64,000 nt of DNA from Sipunculus nudus (GCA_026874595.1 CM049306.1:29999519-30063518), one strand, 5' to 3'. Positions 25,201 to 34,894 are shown, numbered from the stretch's first letter. The notes: generated by a model from the sequence alone, not told the origin. Program-made: numbers and translations.

Positions 25201-28200
25201 AGTTCTTCACAATGGGACCTAGACTGGGACCCCCCTTTGACCTTCGCGCTGATGGAACTGGAAAAAGTAGGTATTAATAGGGGTCTGTGCAGGGTACCCA
25301 TGAATTAAAGTCCGCTCACAACAAAGTCATAGACTTTGTTATGTTTAAATCACGGTGGGCTTACAAGGATCTTTAAGGTATGATGTTTCATTAAAATATT
25401 AAGGTAAAAACATGGTAATGTTGCCAGAAAGACCCATTTATCACCTAAGACACAAGTGGATATATTTTGATGTGCTTAAGTTTTTTTTTGGTATCTCTAA
25501 CATTTCATCATTACACGGCCTAATTGGTCAGGTCATTCCAACAACTGGGATGGTATCACATATACTGATTCCGCAACAACTGCCTGAGGAGTGCACTGTT
25601 AACATGAACATTAATTATCCCTGCAATGTCTTGGTCCTCACTTACAATGATATAGATCTAAAACCCTGATTCTAGAATTTGCAGGGTAACTGAAATATCA
25701 AATTATAGTTCACCCTCCACTACTAAGATGGCAGCATAGCAGGGTCTTGTTTTCATTATCATACTTGCCTTTTCCTCCTTCTTCCTGTCCTTCTTTTCCT
25801 TCTTTTTCTCACGGTCCTTGTCCTTGCTGCGGTCTTTCTTATCACGGTTCTTATCTTTAGACTTCTCTCTGTTCTTATCTTTGCTCTTCTTCTTCTTCTC
25901 CTTATCTTTCTTCTTTTCTTTCTTGTGTTCCTTGGATTCTTTTTCTGGTTTATCTTCTGGTACTAATGCCTGAAGCAAAAAAAGTGAATTTTCATAAGTT
26001 CTCTGAAGGAGTGTTCCATACCAGACCAGCTGACTACCTCTGTTGAATTGCTGTGTCATGATTTATCATGGATACCGCAGTGTCTGTTACTTTTTTTACA
26101 CAAATTTCTTCATAAATTCCTTCATATGACCTGCTTACATGGACAGTTCAATGAAACAAAATATCAATACTTTGAGGTTTTGCAACTTTATTCCTTAAAA
26201 AAACCCACTTTTAATACTGTTCCCATGTAATCTATACTATGAGTTGTATCAGTGAGATGGGTGTAAATACAGGAGGGCTACTTAGAGATTAATTTTAATG
26301 AAATTTATCCCCCTCACACACAGACAAATCAACAGTCCGCAGTTGTAACAAGTGACCCATGGGTTATGATGCTCAGCTGACTGGTAGTATATACCCATTC
26401 AACTGAAGCATCAAACAGATTAACCAACAGGCCAAGATTGTGTCTGTATTTAAATATCTCAAAAATAGAGAAAAAATGCGTAAAAAAATACAGGTGGCTC
26501 CACCAGTCTGCAAAAACACATGGTCAATATGGATGCAAAGAATCATGGTGATCTCTGCATTAGTTGTTTTGATACTTCAGCTTTTGTATCAAATTTTCGA
26601 TTATTCTGAGGGATACTTCTGAGTCCTAAAGCTTGAAGGATATGGGAAACAGAGACCTAATTTCAGGTTTCCACAGACACTTTTCATGGGCCTCCTTGCA
26701 TGACAAGAATGAAGAATCTAGGTCCAGTTGTTACGATTTGTACCATGTTGACATATAACAACATATTTAAAGGTCTAAAAAATAGAGAAAAAAAATCGTA
26801 AAAAATTGAATAAAAATAGATGTGGCTCACCCAGTGTGCAGAAACTGATGGAACACCTCCTGATCAATATGTATGCCAAAAATCATGAACATCAGTGTTG
26901 TAGTTATTGAGATACTGCAGTTTTTGTATCAAATTTTTCATTATTCTGGGGGGTATTTTGGAGCCATACAGCTTAAAGGATATGGGTAACAGAGACTTAA
27001 TTTCAGGTTTCCATGGGACTTTTCATGGGTCTCCCTGCATGTCAAGAATGAAGATTCTAGGTCCAGTTGTTACAATTTGTGCCCTGTTAACAGATGTTCA
27101 TATCTTTAAAGGTTTCAAAAGTAGAGAAAAAAATTCGTAAAAACACCCGACCAAATACAGATGGTGCCATCAGTCTGCAGAAACTGATGAAACACTCAAT
27201 GATCAATATCAATGCAAACAATTATGGCGATCTCTGCATTAGTTGTTCAGATACTTAAGCTTTTGTATCAAATTTTCCATTATTCTGAGCTGTACTTTGG
27301 AGTGCCATAGCTCAAAGGATATGGGTAACAGAGACCTAATTTCAGGTTTCCATGGAGACGTTTCATGGGTCTCCCTGTGTGTCAAGAATGAAGATTCTAG
27401 GTCCAGTCATTACAATTTGTACCCTGTTGACAGATGTTCATATCTTTAAAGGTTTCAAAAGTAGAGAAAAAAATTCGTAAAAACACCCGACCAAATACAG
27501 ATGGTGCCATCAGTCTGCAGAAACTGATGAAACACTCAATGATCAATATCAATGCAAACAATTATGGCGATCTCTGCATTAGTTGTTCAGATACTTAAGC
27601 TTTTGTATCAAATTTTCCATTATTCTGAGCTGTACTTTGGAGTGCCATAGCTCAAAGGATATGGGTAACAGAGACCTAATTTCAGGTTTCCATGGAGACG
27701 TTTCATGGGTCTCCCTGTGTGTCAAGAATGAAGATTCTAGGTCCAGTCATTACAATTTGTACCCTGTTGACAGATAACTACATCCTTAAAGGTCTCAAAA
27801 ATAGAGAAAAAAAATTGTAAAAATTTGAGAAAAATACAGGTGGCACCACCAGTCTGCAGGAACTGATGGAACACCTCTTGATCAATATATATGCCAAAAA
27901 TCATGATCATCAGTGTTGTAGTTATTGAGATGTTGCAGTTTTTTTTTAACAAATTTTCCATTATTCTGGGGGGCGAGGGGTTGGGGGTTGGGGGTTTTTG
28001 GGAGCCCCACAACTCAAAGGATATGGGTAACAGAGACCTTTTTTCTGGTTTTCATGGAGACTTTTCATAGGTCTCTCAGTGTGTCAAGAATGAAGATTCT
28101 CAGTGAGTCTTTACGATTTGTGCCCTGTTAACAGAAGTTCATAGTTTTAAAGAACTCAAAAATAGAGAAAAAAATGCGTAAAAAAATGAAAAATACAGGT

Positions 28201-31200
28201 GGTGCCACCAGTCTGCAGAAACTGATAAACATCTCATGATCAATATGTATGCCAAAAATCTGAACCATCATTGATGTAGTTAATGAGATACTGAAGTTTT
28301 TGTATTAAATTTTTGACTATTCTGGGGGGTTACTTTGGGGCCCCATAGCTCGAAGGATATGGGTAACAGAGACCTAATTTCTGGTTTCCAAGGAGAGTTT
28401 TCATAGGTCTCTCAGTGTGTCAAGAATGAAGATTCTAGGTCCAGTCTTTACGATTTGTGCCCTGTTAACAGATGTTCACATTTTACAGGTCTCAAAAATA
28501 GAGAAAAAAATTCGTAAAAAATCGAAAATACAGGTTGCGCCACCAGTCTGCAGGAACTGATGGAACATCTCATGATTAATATGTATGCCAAAAATCATGA
28601 ACATCAGTGATGTAGTTAATGAGATATTGAAGTTTTTGTATGAAATTTTGACTATTCTGGGGGGGGGGGGGGGGTACTTTGGGGCCCCATAGCTCGAAGG
28701 ATATGGGTTACAGAGACCCAATGTCTGGTTTCCAAGGAGATTTTTCATGGACCTCTCAGAATTTCAAGTTACAAGTTTCTAGATCCAGCAGTTACGATTT
28801 GTGCCAGGTTAACGGACGGACGGACAGATGGACAAAGGGTGATCGCTATAGCTCAGATGACTTACAGTCAGCTGAGCTAAAAACATGATATCAGTCTACC
28901 AACACAAAAGGCCAGTTAATTTCTAGTCATCCCAAAACAAAGTGGGTGTTAAAACTGATTAATATATCAATGACAAAAAAAATAAGAAACTCATATTCAT
29001 GGTTGGAAAAGGTCTTCTGAACCCAAGGAGCAGTGGTGGCACGAATACGCATTTTTTAAGTATATAATTTTCAGCAAACTTTGAATAATCTTGATTATAC
29101 CCACCTTGATCCTGAAATTAGGAGTATCCTTAGTGCTCAGGTCTATAGGATATGACAGCGGGGCACTCCTCTGTGGTGAGGGGGCTCTTGGGGACTTGCG
29201 AGGCGACTGCTTAGGCAAGGGATCCACACTCGTTTCCTTGACTTCCTCTTTCTGTGACACAGCGCTGCTCTCAGGCTTGTCAGTCTGTACTGGGCTGTTC
29301 AGAACTGTGTCTTTAACTGTTAATACAGGTCCAGTCTTGCTTCCTTTTTTCAACTTTTCCTTCTTCTTTTCTGGAGATTTCGGGGTTGGTAGGACCGGTG
29401 CAGGGGTTAATACAGGGGGTAGCAAGTCAGCATCATCATCAAATGAATAAACATCCTTAGGTACTTTTCGTTCTGGTGGTGCAGGGGGAGGTGGCTGCTT
29501 ATTTTTCTTTTCGCTCTTACTAGAGTCTTTATTTTTCTTTGTCTTTTCTTTTGGCTCTTTCTTTGCCTTCTTTGTCGTAGGTTTGCTTTCCTTGACAGGT
29601 GCTGGTGGAGGTGTTGGCTTCTTCTCCTCCTCCGGATCCGCCATCTTCTGCAGTACACTGTCGATAATGCTGTCATATTTTTCCAACCGACTCTGCTTTT
29701 CTGCTTCCTCCTGTCTGGCTTTTGCTTTTTTCTCGTCATCATCGATCACTAGTTTTGGCTCTGGAGACTCGTCATCTTCCACAATGCTCGGTGTCAGCGC
29801 CACCTTCTGTTTCTTGCTGGGTGGCTTAGAAACAGCTTGTGTTTTGTCTGTATCAGTTTTTGTAGCCTTTTCTTTGGCTGGTTTCTCAGTCTTGACATCT
29901 GACAAGCCTGGAACGCCAGCAGTTTTACCATCAGCCCCTGACTCTATCAACAACTCCTTCAATCTGCTGCTGCCTTTTGGACTCTTCGAACCTTTCGGTG
30001 ATTTTGCTCGGGCTGGTGACTTCCCCGGTGACTTTTTGGTGGCCTTGGCCTTCACGTTTTGCACACCAGTCTGTTTGGCACCACCTTTAGCTTTCGGTGA
30101 GCGACCAGTGACTTTCCCCTTAGTACTAACAGGCGTAGAAGTCAAAGATGGGGCAGACTTTTTTGGCACATTGGGTGTCACGTTCTCGTTTGTGCCCTTA
30201 GATGCTGCCTTTTTAGTAGACGCCTTTGAGAGAACCACAGGAGTATTGCCCTGAGTGTCTGGGGTAGGCCCAAACACCGGAGCAGTTGATGGCACTTCAC
30301 AGGGGGTGGAGGGTGGTGGAGTTCTGGCATCAGGTAACCTGCCTTCCCCTTGTTTAGCAATGGGCACACCAGCCGGAGACATGGTCATCCCCTTAATCTC
30401 ATACTGTGAGTATCCAGCTTCCTCTGGTAACAGAGGCATTATCCTGCAACAGAAGCAGTTTAAATCATTTTAAGGTATTACACTTTGTTACAGCAACATT
30501 GTCAACCTTATTTATTTAGCATGACAAACCAGCAAAACAAAACTTGCATCAAAGGAAGAAAGAGGCAAATACCTTTATTTGCATTTACTAGTATATCATA
30601 TTAACATTCATAATAAGAGTCCTTAACAGTTAACTCCTGATATTACCTTTGCCGTTTATTTGGCGGTGTCTCTCCAGTTGGGCTCCCTGGCCGTTTCTCC
30701 ACCTGGCCACCAGGGGGCATACCAGGTGAAACCTGCATGGGTGACACTGCTGGTGGAGCCAGCCCTGGTTTAGGAATTACTTCATCTGTAGAGAAAGATA
30801 GACAATCAACTACACCATTACAGCACATTTTTTCATTCTACATGTAACAGGCATTTTTAACTGGATTTCATCAGTTTAAGTGAATAGATGAATATGAATA
30901 ATTAAACATGAGAGATGCAACAACAAACCTATTTTTATTGATGCATTCTATTAAGCACGAATAAATTTTAATTACTGTACATGAATTAATGAAAATAAAA
31001 TATAAATTTTATAAGTGATAACCATTTCAAAAGTTTCAAAATTGTAAAATGGAAACAAACAGGCAGTAATATTCTACCATCACATGAATTTCTCAGAAAA
31101 TTCTTCTGAAATTTTTTAATGGAAAGCAGGTAAAATTCCGTCCTGAACACATATTGAAAAAAAAAACAGATGAACATAAAAATCACCGAACTCACCGTCA

Positions 31201-32365
31201 AGGTCCGGGTTAACCGGCGGCAAATGATCATGAATATATTCTGGGCGCTCGGTCAGCTCACGGCCATTAGCACGAGGAAACTGTAGCAGGGATGGCTTGC
31301 TAACTGGGAACTGTGGGACTTCCTGGGCAAAGGGCACTGGGTCCACATGTTTAACATAATCACTCAATTCACTGATAGAGACTCCTAAGTCCCCAAACGC
31401 CAGCTCCAGATCCTCCAAGATGGGGTCAGTCCGCCCAACTGTTAAACACAAAAGTAACATCCAGGGGTTCAGTCCATTCACTGTCTCAATTATTTTAGAT
31501 TCTACTGCGTCAGATATTCACATCTATATCACATATAACATAACATCTCACTCTTTTTCATATTGTATTTTTACCCAATTCTGATCAATGACATTAGGGG
31601 TGGCTTGCTACAGGGTGTGATGAGGGAATTTTTGTAAATGAAAATAAGCATGCAAAGTCGTAGACCATATTAATCAAGCCAAATGACGAACTGCATGTAA
31701 GATGTTAAAGAGGCTCCATCTAGGGCTTTGCACTCACAATATTTATATAACCTATTGTTCTGCACTCACAACTTGTGACAGGTCCATGAGGACATCACAT
31801 CTACCTATCCTAATGATATGAAAGTTGTAAAACGGCCGAATAATGTGTGGTCTAAAACGCCTGTTTTGTCCTGCACGGCTTGTTGTTGATTTCCCAAGCA
31901 CATACTATCTTGGTTTGAAATGATAAAATAGCCGTTCAAAATGGCGAAGTTTATGGTCATTGCCGATAACCCTTTTGTATACCCGGTTCCATTTTGAGCA
32001 TACAAGTTGCAAAGTCACAACAAATATGTCAGATACATGGTTTTCTAGCGGAGTTAAACAAAATAAAGACACCTTTGATAGGTATGTTTTGTTCTCACCA
32101 TGAGTCGAGAATGATCCTCTTAATGTTCAGGGGCCCCTATAGGGCAATCTGAGATGTAAGCAATTATTATTTTATCCAATTCTATTCAGTCTGAGGTTCA
32201 CTTACCTTGCTCACTATATGCATGAGCCTTCTTGCCGAGGGCCAGGACATATCTTTCTAGGACATCAGTCAGTACCTCTATGGGTGTAGACTGGATGGCA
32301 CTCCATCCCATATGCTGGCAAATCTGGGCCACAGATACCCGCAGCAGGCTCCTGGAATACTCCAT
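7158..32365 (-). CDS. TAF3: TAF3, transcription initiation factor TFIID subunit 3 (nine coding exons)
   Basis: TAF3 is a nuclear TFIID subunit. Its histone fold pairs with TAF10 and its PHD finger anchors TFIID on H3K4me3 promoters (family knowledge). The coding exons I read, in transcript order, are 32365-32206, 31438-31196, 30785-30647, 30443-29105, 25969-25769, 18381-18251, 16189-15661, 14418-14318 and 7284-7158. They join in phase to 2970 nt, giving 989 residues, close to the usual TAF3 size. All acceptors are AG. Donors are GT except intron 5, which is GC. Domain order is: histone fold (about 1-85), a conserved Pro-rich block (87-130), a basic Ser/Pro/Lys region, a Lys/Glu/Asp stretch, an IPKLTL block, a Pro/Ser region, PHD (about 921-967) and a Lys-rich tail. 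The start is the ATG directly before the histone fold. The introns (25 kb span) are full of transposable elements. Confidence 0.96.
8960..9690. repeat. Family-C ~150-bp tandem repeat
   Basis: The phrase GGAACAATCAGTG recurs at about 8970, 9118, 9498 and 9652, with weaker versions near 9266 and 9419. Each is preceded by a GATTTGACCTTGAAGAT…CAAGGTCAC phrase. Related single units occur near 38625-38890 and 40550. Confidence 0.75.
9937..13747 (+). mobile_element. Family-B array element, copy B1 (interrupted by A2)
   Basis: The left end is AAGTGACCCATGGGTCATGA then CGCTCAGCTGAC. After the A2 insertion, six units start at about 11722, 12065, 12404, 12743, 13062 and 13399 (period mostly 337-343 bp). 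Each is headed by GGTGGCGCCACC or a variant and followed by AGTCTGCAG. The right end is a GGACGGACAGACGGACAGA-type run and then a hairpin, TAGCTCAGATGACT-ttc-AGTCAGCTGAGCTA, with an A tail. The left-end phrase GCTCAGCTGAC is the inverse of the terminal hairpin arm. Probably non-autonomous (Helentron-like, inference). Confidence 0.8.
10115..11712 (+). mobile_element. Family-A array element, copy A2, nested in B1
   Basis: It starts CTAGAATACGGGTAG and ends TTCGTTTTGGTGGGTACA. Dyad positions are 10518, 10665, 10794, 10943, 11072, 11221, 11350 and 11499, so spacing alternates 147-149 and 129 bp. Four dimeric units of about 277 bp are present. The family-B sequence on its two sides (…AGAGAAAAAATG-GTAAA and AAATACAGGTGGCTCCACC) is contiguous in B2 at 26465-26505, so A2 inserted into B1. 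Confidence 0.85.
13748..14280. repeat. Family-D segment
   Basis: It shares phrases such as TTCCTGATTTT…CAAAGTGCATTATG and CTGGCATGTGCATA with 20640-20700, 22200-22320 and 22890-23000. It ends in a degenerate GGACGAATGCCCGGACGG run without the clear hairpin. Confidence 0.6.
14318..14418 (-). CDS. TAF3: TAF3 exon 8: first half of the PHD finger
   Basis: Residues 915-948. It contains IWICPACKRRDDGSPMIGC followed by DLCDDWYHW. Zinc ligands visible are C924, C927, C939, C942 and H947. W922, M936, D940 and W945 occupy the positions that form the H3K4me3 pocket in vertebrate TAF3 (family knowledge). The 3' splice site TTCTGTATTATAG|GATG is also the unit of the minisatellite directly next to it in the intron. 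The donor is CACTG|GTAAGTG. Confidence 0.97.
14412..14690. repeat. 20-bp minisatellite abutting the 3' splice site of TAF3 exon 8
   Basis: About 13 copies of CATCCTATAATACAGAAACA (plus strand). The copy nearest the exon contains the splice acceptor itself: on the minus strand each unit reads TTTCTGTATTATAG|GATGTG, and the true junction is TTTCTGTATTATAG|GATGAG. The array fills the last ~270 nt of intron 7. Confidence 0.95.
15661..16189 (-). CDS. TAF3: TAF3 exon 7: Pro/Ser-rich region leading into the PHD
   Basis: Residues 738-914. The exon is dominated by Pro-Ser-Pro and Pro-Pro repeats (PTPSPPPRSPTPPPKSP), then EAEPEPEPVEMEAVKDVKEP. It ends NARTVITETEGKII, which matches the conserved RSVVTET-type lead-in before the TAF3 PHD. 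The acceptor is TATTACAG and the donor ATTATT|GTGAGT. The opposite strand is open and Gly-rich, a shadow of this composition. Confidence 0.93.
16500..16860. repeat. Dispersed repeat with internal repetition
   Basis: It begins ACAAGAGCATCGCAAATGG. Phrases TGGTGACCTCTG and TTAAATATGCATGGAATTTGC recur two or three times at about 130-150 bp. I have a memory of similar starts in bivalve repeats; this is not verified. Confidence 0.5.
17084..18238 (+). mobile_element. Family-A array element, copy A3
   Basis: The left end is AAAATACGGGTAGTCGTCAA then GCGACTAC. Dyads lie at 17233, 17383, 17512, 17661, 17788 and 17937, alternating about 149 and 128 bp. The right end is GGAACCCGGTCAAAAACTTC then GTTTTGGCGGATACA. 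The left inner phrase ATATCCGCCAAAA is the inverse of the right end TTTTGGCGGATA, giving a short terminal inverted repeat. It ends 13 bases before TAF3 exon 6. Confidence 0.8.
18251..18381 (-). CDS. TAF3: TAF3 exon 6: IPKLTL motif exon
   Basis: Residues 695 to about 738. It reads KQQEEPVLTIPKLTLKFGSG and then a Ser/Thr-rich stretch ending DDEHKLPKL. The IPKLTL block is conserved in TAF3 between the charged region and the Pro-rich region. The acceptor is TTTAACAG and the donor AAATT|GTAAGT, in phase 2. Confidence 0.9.
18470..18860. repeat. Repeats with GGGCAAGT palindromes
   Basis: ACTTGCCCTACTGGGCAAGT (18822-18841) is an 8-bp-arm palindrome. Related GGGCAAGTAAAAGTTAAAAG and CTTGCTCCACTGGGCAAGT lie at 18476-18540, and GGACAAGTAAAAATTCATG lies near 18772. 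Confidence 0.5.
19500..20335 (+). mobile_element. Family-B related segment
   Basis: It has the left end AACAAGTGACCCAGGGGTCA then TGACGCTCAGCTGAC, and four shortened units, each with ATGGGTAACAGAGAC and TTCTAGGTC…TTTGTGCCCTGTTAACAG. A second left-end phrase, GGGACCCATGGGTCACGG, follows at 20309-20330. No dyad or terminal hairpin is present, so it is a deleted copy. Confidence 0.65.
20340..22130. other. AT-rich intronic stretch
   Basis: A family-D phrase occurs near 20640-20700 and a G9 run near 21788. The block AACAACACTTGACATGGTGT at 21915 is shared with 9727. Otherwise nothing recognisable. Confidence 0.5.
22130..23335 (+). mobile_element. Family-D element with a family-B right end
   Basis: Two loosely repeated ~600-bp segments (phrases CCCATAACTT, GTTTTGATATTAGGCAG, TTTTTCCTTAATATCTC). 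They are followed by GGACGGACGGACAGACAGAC and the hairpin TAGCTCAGATGACT-tat-AGTCAGCTGAGCTA. The body is unlike family B but the terminus is the same. Confidence 0.6.
23336..24758 (+). mobile_element. Family-B array copies B3a and B3b, back to back
   Basis: A single unit (dyad variant CTGGCGCCACC near 23356) ends with a right-end hairpin at 23679-23711. It is followed at once by three units with perfect dyads at 23726, 24064 and 24401 and a second right end with hairpin near 24720-24755. Unit period is about 338 bp. Confidence 0.75.
24760..25768. other. Unassigned intronic sequence
   Basis: Nothing recognisable. A plus-strand frame at 25412-25669 has no family resemblance and lies within TAF3 intron 5. 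Confidence 0.5.
25769..25969 (-). CDS. TAF3: TAF3 exon 5: Lys/Glu/Asp charged stretch, GC splice donor
   Basis: Residues 628-694. After ALVPEDKPEKESKEH the exon is almost wholly Lys, Glu, Asp, Arg and Ser, as in the charged central region of other TAF3 proteins. The acceptor is TTGCTTCAG. The only donor that keeps the downstream IPKLTL frame is AAG|GCAAGT, a consensus GC-AG donor. A GT four bases downstream (GCAA|GTATGA) would break the frame of exon 6. Confidence 0.9.
26343..28882 (+). mobile_element. Family-B array element, copy B2 (uninterrupted)
   Basis: The left end is AACAAGTGACCCATGGGTTA then TGATGCTCAGCTGACTGG. Seven units start near 26493, 26822, 27162, 27502, 27839, 28198 and 28533. 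The right end is GGACGGACGGACAGATGGAC and the hairpin TAGCTCAGATGACT-tac-AGTCAGCTGAGCTA. The order of unit variants matches B1, plus one extra unit. Confidence 0.8.
27091..27770 (+). repeat. Exact 340-bp tandem duplication inside B2
   Basis: 27091-27430 and 27431-27770 appear identical by eye at every base. Both start CAGATGTTCATATC, and the sequences outside diverge at once. B1 has only one copy of this unit. Confidence 0.9.
29105..30443 (-). CDS. TAF3: TAF3 exon 4: large basic, low-complexity central region
   Basis: Residues 181-627, the largest exon. It is disordered by composition. Ser-Pro-Lys motifs (KSPGKSPARAKSPKGSKSPKG) precede a more structured patch, RLEKYDSIIDSVLQKMADP. Then come Lys/Pro-rich blocks and a C-terminal YPIDLSTKDTPNFRIK. 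Basic SPK repeats suggest chromatin contact and phosphorylation (inference). It starts after TTGCAG with a base that completes an Arg codon and ends ATCAAG|GTGGGT in phase 0. The long plus-strand frames opposite it are shadows. Confidence 0.93.
30647..30785 (-). CDS. TAF3: TAF3 exon 3: Pro-rich linker
   Basis: Residues 135-180 and part of 181. The peptide is rich in Pro, Gly and Met (motifs PGLAPPAVSPMQVSPGM and TGETPPNKRQR). It is not recognisable as a folded domain and is probably a flexible linker. It is included because the acceptor CTCTACAG and donor CAAAG|GTAATA bracket a frame that joins exons 2 and 4 without a shift. Confidence 0.88.
31196..31438 (-). CDS. TAF3: TAF3 exon 2: end of histone fold and conserved downstream block
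   Basis: Residues 54-134. It opens with VGRTDPILEDLELAFGDLGV, the last helices of the histone fold, and then ISELSDYVKHVDPVPF. The following FPVSKPSLLQFPR and RPEYIHDHLPPV blocks are the Pro-rich conserved segment that follows the fold in TAF3 proteins. The acceptor is TTTAACAG and the donor GACG|GTGAGT. Phase matches the flanking exons. Confidence 0.95.
32206..32365 (-). CDS. TAF3: TAF3 exon 1: start codon and first part of the histone fold
   Basis: This exon encodes residues 1-53, opening MEYSRSLLRVSVAQICQ and continuing through GWSAIQSTPIEVLTDVLERY. That is the alpha1-alpha2 part of a TAF3-type histone fold. The donor is CAAG|GTAAG, leaving one base for the next exon. An out-of-frame ATG lies five bases upstream (32370-32368). 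It starts a different frame and could weaken initiation, but it is probably leaky. Confidence 0.95.
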
Positions 32366-32472
32366 GACATCCTCAGAATTGTGTAACTACCTGGGATAAT
32401 CCATGACTTAGACTGGTGGACCTGACTCGGTGACAAGTTCCTGGATGACTTTGTTTTGTTGAAGGGGAAATG
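32366..32472 (-). other. Probable TAF3 5' UTR segment with upstream acceptor
   Basis: Reading the minus strand, TTTATTTCACTTCAG at 32487-32473 is a good splice acceptor. The following 107 nt lead into the TAF3 ATG. This suggests a non-coding upstream exon whose donor I could not place. The minus strand of 34599-34688 also carries an AG/GT pair that could be such an exon. Confidence 0.45.
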
Positions 32473-33269
32473 CTGAAGTGAAATAAAATTCATTTAACTA
32501 TCCACTGAGGGGAGGTTATTTTAAAAACATGTTCACAAGGAATAAATGTGTCAAAAAATACATATAAAGCAAAAGGAATATATAACGTCCTTATTTTAAC
32601 CTGAAATTTTAACCATGATCAATGTAGTTAAGGTTTAATTAACTTAAGAGACAGAGCTTCTGGGGTCTTACCTTGTATCACATAATTGAGTCAGAACTGT
32701 GAACTGGCAGCCATCATATCATTAGTATTTTTTTGTGGTTTCATGTAAATGTTACATAAAATGTCTGTCATCAATACTATGAAAACATTGACACAAGCAC
32801 ACAATTTTGGAGAATCAACAGCAGCCACTGCTGATAGAACAGTTTACATATGTGTATATATCCTTTTGTGATACAGGATTAGTAGGCAAAAGTCGCTAAA
32901 AATATGTTCTCAGAGCTCATGTCATTGCAGCTGTGAGCAGTTTGGCCTGTGTCTTCTTGGACCAAAATATACAATAGCTAAAAGAAAAAGCTCTTCCTGA
33001 AGCCAATATTTTGCAGTTAGGTTATAAGAAAAGATACTTATACTATGTTATAAAAGTTTTAGAGCCCCAATGTTCGTAACAATGATTTAATGAATACAAG
33101 CTCCCTTTTCCAGAAAATAATACTGTTTGGGTACTAACACCACTTAGACCAAGTTTTGACTCTGAAGTATATACAGGGCCACAGACTTCTGGTTTACTTT
33201 ATTGGTGGACCTAGAGCATGCAAATTACTGCGCAGCACTTGTTGTGACATGGTGTGTTGGGTGCTTGTT

Positions 33270-33400
33270 CTAGTAAGCTGGCGTGATTGTTTTCAGCCAG
33301 CAGTGTGTAGTGTTACATCATCATTGCTTACTTCCTGGCCTATCCAGATGAAACTGCAATACATGCACCTTACACGCTGAAAACAATCATGGGCATTTTG
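33270..33400. repeat. Small inverted repeat
   Basis: GTGATTGTTTTCAGC near 33274 is mirrored by GCTGAAAACAATCATGG near 33377, about 90 bp apart. Confidence 0.5.
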
Positions 33401-34496
33401 CATTGCTCCGTCCATTATATAAATTATGCCAGAAGATTGTGGCGCTGTAGTTTATACAATACAACTAGTGGCAGCCAGCCACCCATACTTTGTTTTCTAA
33501 TTAACTGAAAGTTGAGGTGGCATTAAAAGCTATAGGGTTTGGATCAATTCTAGTGTAAGTAGATGTGCATGCCATTTCGAAGAGTACTTTTTCCATTTTT
33601 ATCTGCTGGCCGAACTGTCATTTTCCTGAAGAGTAAAAAAGGATGTTATTCTGTTGGGAAAAATAAAATATATTACATTTGCGGAGAACTTGTGTGTATT
33701 CATGCAACCATGAGTTATTCATAATGAGGCTGGTTTTACTCATGGAAACTGTGGTAGGCAAAAATGCTTCAAACTTCAGTTCTCACCACCAGGGGAACCA
33801 TTACATATAAATTTTGTGTAACAACATTTATTCTTTAATATTTAGCAAATAAAACATGAACATATTAGCCTCTGATGTCAAACACTACCACACAGCAAAT
33901 ATTCTGATCCGACCCTTGGAATGGGTGTTCTGCTGTGACTTGTATCATGACTTGCAGGCCCCTGTCAGTTTATTTTAAAAAGACCCCAATGTCATAGTTA
34001 CACCACTAAGTCCTACGTATAGACAGTAAACCAGCCATGGTCATAAGACAGCTACACAGGTCCCAGACACTAATTATGGTCTGCTGTATTTTACAGTTTA
34101 GACTCATTACTCATCAGAAGTGACATTCCTGACAGGTTACAACACAGTAAAAAGAACCAAAGGCATAGAAGGTGGTTCTATCACACTATCAGTATCGCTA
34201 GTTACTTCAGGGTGATATATTTTTCATAAAATTTGATGCCATAATTAAAACCTGGTGGTGTACTGGTGATACGTAAACAAAACAGTCAATATTTTCGCCA
34301 TATCCATTTCTCGTTATTATCCTTGGAGTAAATTCAGTAGGTACGCATTATTTGTAATATTCAAAGAGTTTATATCTTAGAGTCTGATTTAATCGTGCTT
34401 AAATGATATATTATATGTTACTCGACCAGAAGTAACATTCGCGCTTCACACACAAACGCCTATCAATAGCTGATTTTCTTCCATTATCGCTCACAG

Positions 34497-34687
34497 ATGA
34501 TTCTAAGGTTTATAACATTTTCTGGGGACATTTGCTCATTGATAGTTTATGTGAACCAGTCAGCGGTGCCTGGCCTTCTGACTGACGACCTACCTTGTGA
34601 TTATGTAACGCAAACAATCATAGAGCAGCAAGGCTTGGTGCCCTGTTCATCCATCCCTTTGATCCTGCCGGAACTGCAGCGACACCT
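34497..34687 (+). CDS. Possible exon of an unrecognised plus-strand gene
   Basis: The frame is fully open between a good acceptor (TTTTCTTCCATTATCGCTCACAG, written here as TTTTCTTCC then CGCTCACAG) and the donor ACACCT|GTGAGT. It starts MILRFITFSGDI and ends LPELQRHL. It joins in phase to the candidate exon at 37119. I do not recognise the protein. The minus strand of 34599-34687 also carries an AG/GT pair, so it could instead be a TAF3 5' UTR exon. Confidence 0.3.
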
Positions 34688-34824
34688 GTGAGTTGAATCA
34701 CGAACTTGAATGGAAAGACTGTTAACCGTTCTTTTCTTGAATATATTAATTATTATTGAATACGGGTTTATGTAAGAATTATTGTATCATTGATACACAT
34801 ACCTATGTTTCTAAGTTTGCATGC

Positions 34825-34826
<2 letters not shown>

Positions 34827-34892
<66 letters not shown>
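34827..34892. repeat. (AAT)n microsatellite
   Basis: About 22 AAT repeats, which produce the Asn-rich and Ile-rich spurious frames. Confidence 0.97.

Positions 34893-34894
<2 letters not shown>

Larger units (their letters stand above)
18382..25768 (-). other. TAF3 intron 5, repeat-filled
   Basis: A 7.4-kb intron. It holds repeats with GGGCAAGT palindromes (18480-18845), family-B sequence (19500-20335, 23336-24755) and family-D sequence (about 22130-23335). AT-rich stretches 20340-21780 and 24760-25768 show nothing I can identify. Confidence 0.8.

Noticed and set aside
29583-30254. 223-codon plus-strand frame
   Set aside because: It lies opposite TAF3 exon 4 and reflects the Lys/Ser/Pro composition of that exon; no domain.
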